Part shown: piece after piece, positions 61,074 through 64,000 of the stretch
Layout: each line of letters begins with the position of its first letter
Position numbering within the stretch: position 1 is the first letter of the stretch
Assembly (NCBI RefSeq): GCF_000376825.1
Contig: NZ_AQXW01000004.1
Location: 1,054,001-1,118,000, forward strand
Direction of reading: 5' to 3'
Source: Demetria terragena DSM 11295
Lineage (GTDB): Bacteria > Actinomycetota > Actinomycetes > Actinomycetales > Dermatophilaceae
Length of the DNA: 64,000 nt
Notes under the pieces: generated by a model
Seen by the model: only the letters and a program-made list of their open reading frames with translations
Databases searched by the model: none
Told to the model about the DNA's origin: nothing
Position numbers and translations under genes: made by a program

Positions 61074-61766
61074 TTAGGCGGAGAGGCCCAGCGCTTCCAT
61101 CCGCTCGGTGTGCCGCTGCGTGATTCGGGCAAACATGCGCGCCAGCTCGGCCAGGTCGGCGCCGCCGCCACCTGGCCCGCCGCCCATGAGGAGCGCGGTC
61201 ATCGCATCGCGGTCAGCCGCGACTTGCTGCGCCTGGGTGAGCGCCTCACCCACCATGCGCCGCCCGAACAGCGCCAACCGGCCCGCGATCTTCTGATCCT
61301 GGGTGATGGCCTCGCGCAGGCGTCCGGCAGCGAACTCCACGTGGCGTCCTCGACCCAACACATCAGCAACCAACTGCTGGGTCTCGGGGTCGACATACCG
61401 GGCAATCTCCCGATAGAAGTCCGCGGCAAGCGAGTTTCCGGTGTAGACCTTCATCAGCCCCTCGTGCCAGGACCCAGGCTGAGTGCGCTGGTGCCATGCG
61501 TCAAAGCTCTCCGCGAAGGGCTCCATCACCGCCTCCGGGTCGCCGCCGAGTTCGCTGATACGGCCGGTCAGGCGCTCGTACTCGCTGTGCTCAGCGACCG
61601 CGACCTCGGCCAGGCGCATCCGCAGACCGATCTCGGGTGCGCCTTCGGCGTCACGCACGATGGCGAAGAAGCCGACAAGTTCGCCGTACGCCAACGCGCC
61701 CAACACATCGAGAACCCCCTTGCGGAAGTCCGGGTCGGTCAGGTCGCGGGCAGGCGTGTCAGACAT
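61074..61766 (-). CDS. Ferritin-like fold protein (tRNA hydroxylase MiaE-like family)
   Basis: 230 residues, mainly helical, with acidic/His residues spaced as in di-iron ferritin-like proteins (E29, E54, E59-H60 and a later FYREIARYV and RHVEFAAGRL). It corresponds to Rv3210c-like proteins annotated as ferritin-like or tRNA-(ms2io6A)-hydroxylase-like. A Gly-rich MGGGPGGGG linker near residue 190 precedes a last helix. No tRNA-modification partner is nearby, so the MiaE function is unproven. Confidence 0.75.
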   Translation of the reverse strand: MSDTPARDLTDPDFRKGVLDVLGALAYGELVGFFAIVRDAEGAPEIGLRMRLAEVAVAEHSEYERLTGRISELGGDPEAVMEPFAESFDAWHQRTQPGSWHEGLMKVYTGNSLAADFYREIARYVDPETQQLVADVLGRGRHVEFAAGRLREAITQDQKIAGRLALFGRRMVGEALTQAQQVAADRDAMTALLMGGGPGGGGADLAELARMFARITQRHTERMEALGLSA

Positions 61767-61959
61767 GGCTCGATGCTAGTCGGGCGCGGGTCGGCAGTTA
61801 CCCTGTCAACGTTAAGAGGTGCCCGGTCGGCATACGAAGACGTTGAACTACGGGTAGGGCGCAGTACGCCTCCCGTTTCGAAGACCTCCGATCGGCTCCC
61901 GCCACCGTCGCCCCGCATGGCATCCCGTGCGTGCGGCCAGCCGATCGAAAAGAGTCCGC

Positions 61960-63489
61960 ATGACCGACGACACCATCCCCACCATCGAAGGCGCGCCCGA
62001 AACGGCGACGACTACCTTCGCCGACTTTGCCGTCCACCCCGACATCGTCCAGGCCCTGCAGAGCGCGGGCATCGTGCACCCCTTCCCCATCCAGGCCATG
62101 ACCCTGCCGGTGGCGCTCGGTGGTCACGACATCATCGGACAGGCCAAGACCGGAACCGGTAAGACCCTCGGCTTTGGAATCCCCATCGTCCACAACGCGG
62201 TCTGCCCCGGTGACGAGGGATTCGCCACGCTCGCTGCCTCGGGCAAGCCCCAGGCACTCATCGTCGCGCCGACCCGTGAGCTCGCAGTTCAGGTGTCAGG
62301 CGACCTGGAACAGGCCGGAAAGTTGCGCGGAGCACGCGTCCTCACCGTCTACGGCGGCCGCGCCTACGAACCCCAGATCGAAGCTCTTCGCCGCGGAGTC
62401 GAAGTGGTCGTTGGCACCCCTGGGCGTCTGATCGACCTCGCCAAACAGGGTCATCTTGATCTCGCCCACACGCGCACCGTGGTTCTGGACGAGGCCGACG
62501 AGATGCTCGACCTCGGGTTCCTCCCTGACGTCGAAAAGCTCCTCGCGATGACCCCGGCAAGCCGCCAGACCATGTTGTTCAGCGCCACGATGCCGGGTGC
62601 CGTCGTGACCTTGGCACGGCGCTACATGACCCAGCCCACCCACATCCGCGCGATGTCGGAGGAAGGCGAGGACGGCCACACGGTCAAGGCCATCGAGCAG
62701 TTCGTCTATCGCGCCCACGCCATGGACAAGGTGGAGATGCTGGCCCGCATGCTCCAGGCGCGCGATCGCGGCTTGACCATCATCTTCTCGCGCACCAAAC
62801 GCACCGCTGCCAAGGTCGCCGACGATCTTGCCGACCGAGGGTTCGCTGCCGCGCCGATCCATGGCGACCTGGGCCAGGGTGCCCGCGAACAGGCGTTGCG
62901 CGCGTTCCGCAGCGGCAAGGTAGATGTCCTGGTGGCGACGGACGTTGCCGCGCGCGGCATTGACGTCGAGAACGTGACCCATGTCATCAACTACCAGTGC
63001 CCCGAAGACGAGAAGACTTACGTCCACCGCATCGGGCGTACCGGGCGGGCCGGCAACACCGGCATCGCGGTCACCTTCGTGGACTGGGACGACCTGCACC
63101 GCTGGACGCTGATCAACAAAGCACTGGATCTCGGGATCCCCGAACCGGCAGAGACCTACTCTTCCTCACCCCACTTGCTCGCCGAGTTGGACATTCCTGA
63201 GGGAACCACCGGCGTCCTCCCCCGCACCGAGCGCACTCGCGCCGGCCTTGGCGCCGAGCGGGTCGAGGACTTGGGCGGCACTCCGAAACAATCCGGTGGC
63301 GCGCGCTCTGGGCGATCCGGCGGACGCTCCGGCCAGCGCGATGGCCGAGGGTCCAGGACGCAAGGAGCGAAGGGGCGGTCCGGCGAGCGTCAGGGCGCGT
63401 CGACCACGCAGCGGGCCGATGGAGAGGCGCCACGCCGTCGCCGTCGCCGTACCCGTGGCGGACAAGGGTCTTCTACCGGCGACAGCTGA
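61960..63489 (+). CDS. DEAD-box RNA helicase (RhlE-like)
   Basis: 509 residues from the ATG at 61960. Motifs in order: FPIQAMTLP (Q), AKTGTGKT (62-69), PTRELA, TPGR, DEAD, SAT, ARGIDVEN, HRIGRTGR. Residues about 435-509 are an arginine/glycine/serine-rich basic tail (RSGRSGGRSGQR, RRRRRRTRGG) that should bind RNA. It is the counterpart of mycobacterial rhlE (Rv3211). Probable roles are ribosome assembly or RNA decay at low temperature. Confidence 0.93.
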   Translation: MTDDTIPTIEGAPETATTTFADFAVHPDIVQALQSAGIVHPFPIQAMTLPVALGGHDIIGQAKTGTGKTLGFGIPIVHNAVCPGDEGFATLAASGKPQALIVAPTRELAVQVSGDLEQAGKLRGARVLTVYGGRAYEPQIEALRRGVEVVVGTPGRLIDLAKQGHLDLAHTRTVVLDEADEMLDLGFLPDVEKLLAMTPASRQTMLFSATMPGAVVTLARRYMTQPTHIRAMSEEGEDGHTVKAIEQFVYRAHAMDKVEMLARMLQARDRGLTIIFSRTKRTAAKVADDLADRGFAAAPIHGDLGQGAREQALRAFRSGKVDVLVATDVAARGIDVENVTHVINYQCPEDEKTYVHRIGRTGRAGNTGIAVTFVDWDDLHRWTLINKALDLGIPEPAETYSSSPHLLAELDIPEGTTGVLPRTERTRAGLGAERVEDLGGTPKQSGGARSGRSGGRSGQRDGRGSRTQGAKGRSGERQGASTTQRADGEAPRRRRRRTRGGQGSSTGDS

Positions 63490-63500
63490 CCGGAGAATCT

Positions 63501-64000
63501 ATGGGCACCGGAGAATTCAGCGCCAACACGATTGCGATCTTGCGCAACGCAGACCGCAGGTTGCGTTCGGCTGACCTCGGGGATCTCACCGCTCGCTACG
63601 CCGCCGTCAAAGCGGCTCTCGCCAGCCTTGCCCCGCTCGATGCGTTCTATATCGGGCACTTTCACCAGGACAGCCTCATCTTGTCCTACGTCTTTGACGG
63701 GGATCAGCGCATCGCCTCAGAGGTCCTGACCATCGGAAAGGGCGGCGTATCGGACTGGATCCGCATCTCGCGCAAGCCCTACATCTACGCCGAGGATCGG
63801 GGGCACCGGCTCCACCGCGGAGCACCGATCGGCGACGCGACCCAGTTATCTAAGGACTGCGTTTTCACACCGATCATGTCCGGGAACGAGGCGATCGGGC
63901 TGGTCAGTTCGCAAAGTCTGACGGCGAATACCTTCTCTGAAGAGTTCCTGCGAGCGCAGATGTGGATGACTCGGGCGCTTGAACTGTCTTTGCGTCACGA
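63501..64000 (+). CDS. GAF-domain protein, truncated by the window end
   Basis: The open frame runs from the ATG at 63501 to the last base without a stop (166 full codons). After an N-terminal helix (IAILRNADRRLRSADLGDLTARYAAVKAAL) it shows a GAF-like domain: DAFYIGHFHQDSLILSYVFDGDQ, GVSDWIRISRKPYIYAEDRG, and VFTPIMSGNEAIGLVSSQS, followed by FSEEFLRAQMWMTRALELS. The output domain lies beyond the window. It begins 11 nt after rhlE, so it is probably co-transcribed. A LuxR-type or diguanylate-cyclase output is possible but not seen. Confidence 0.7.
   Translation, partial: MGTGEFSANTIAILRNADRRLRSADLGDLTARYAAVKAALASLAPLDAFYIGHFHQDSLILSYVFDGDQRIASEVLTIGKGGVSDWIRISRKPYIYAEDRGHRLHRGAPIGDATQLSKDCVFTPIMSGNEAIGLVSSQSLTANTFSEEFLRAQMWMTRALELSLRH

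Overview
The window is a gene-dense, high-GC chromosomal segment of an actinobacterium. Pointers are a 24-residue bL37 ribosomal protein, a SigR/RsrA-type pair with a σR-consensus promoter, an F420-dependent glucose-6-phosphate dehydrogenase, WhiB7, AdnAB, UPF0182 and PPA1309 family proteins, and many GTG/TTG starts with 1-4 nt stop/start overlaps. The family content suggests Micrococcales or Propionibacteriales, but the genus cannot be fixed from this sequence. No insertion sequence, prophage, CRISPR array or integron was seen. The window looks like core chromosome with small accessory modules.

Layout. 1-5 kb: DUF3311 plus an MctP-type symporter, converging on two membrane HD-domain proteins. 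5-7.2 kb: bL37, rsrA-sigR, then a membrane protein/HTH pair. 7.2-9.7 kb: fgd, an alpha/beta hydrolase and an SRAP protein. 9.8-13.9 kb: DoxX protein with a basic tail, then aroA-rsgA-hisN. 13.8-18.4 kb: regulator/MFS operon and a catalytic/non-catalytic M16 pair. 18.4-23.9 kb: NADH dehydrogenase 2 and two FHA proteins, one an Rv1747-like ABC exporter. 23.9-26 kb: an ABC-2 exporter operon ending in its TetR. 26-31 kb: a hypothetical gene divergent from a MetF-like / DmdA-like / formate-THF ligase cassette. 31-32.5 kb: peroxiredoxin and TetR, then the initiator tRNA. 32.6-46 kb: UPF0182, PPA1309, YlbL-like protease, MoaE, DUF2342-type protein, Nudix, M48 peptidase, ThiF/cyclodehydratase-like protein, an amino-sugar module (GntR, SIS, NagA) and an ABC1 kinase. 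46-64 kb: whiB7 with an attenuated leader, uvrD2, nudC, a degenerate phosphotransferase, adnBA, an alkyltransferase-like protein, moeB, TetR, DUF3107, GlsB-like, ferritin-like, a DEAD-box helicase and a GAF-domain gene cut by the window end.

How the parts connect. The 32-64 kb part follows the gene order known around mycobacterial Rv3193c-Rv3211 (UPF0182, PDZ/Lon, DUF2342, ABC1 kinase, whiB7, uvrD2, nudC, adnBA, moeB, TetR, DUF3107, ferritin-like, rhlE), with local insertions. It groups DNA repair, translation stress and cofactor genes. The likeliest metabolic novelty is the cassette at 27-31 kb. A DmdA-family methyltransferase would pass a methyl group from an unknown donor to tetrahydrofolate, the MetF-like enzyme would oxidise it, and Fhs would link the C1 unit to formate. 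Several regulatory sites can be read directly: a GGGAAT-N18-GTT promoter for sigR, two DasR/NagR-type operators in front of the amino-sugar genes, and a whiB7 leader with an AT-rich-preceded promoter, a well-initiated upstream ORF and an intrinsic terminator.
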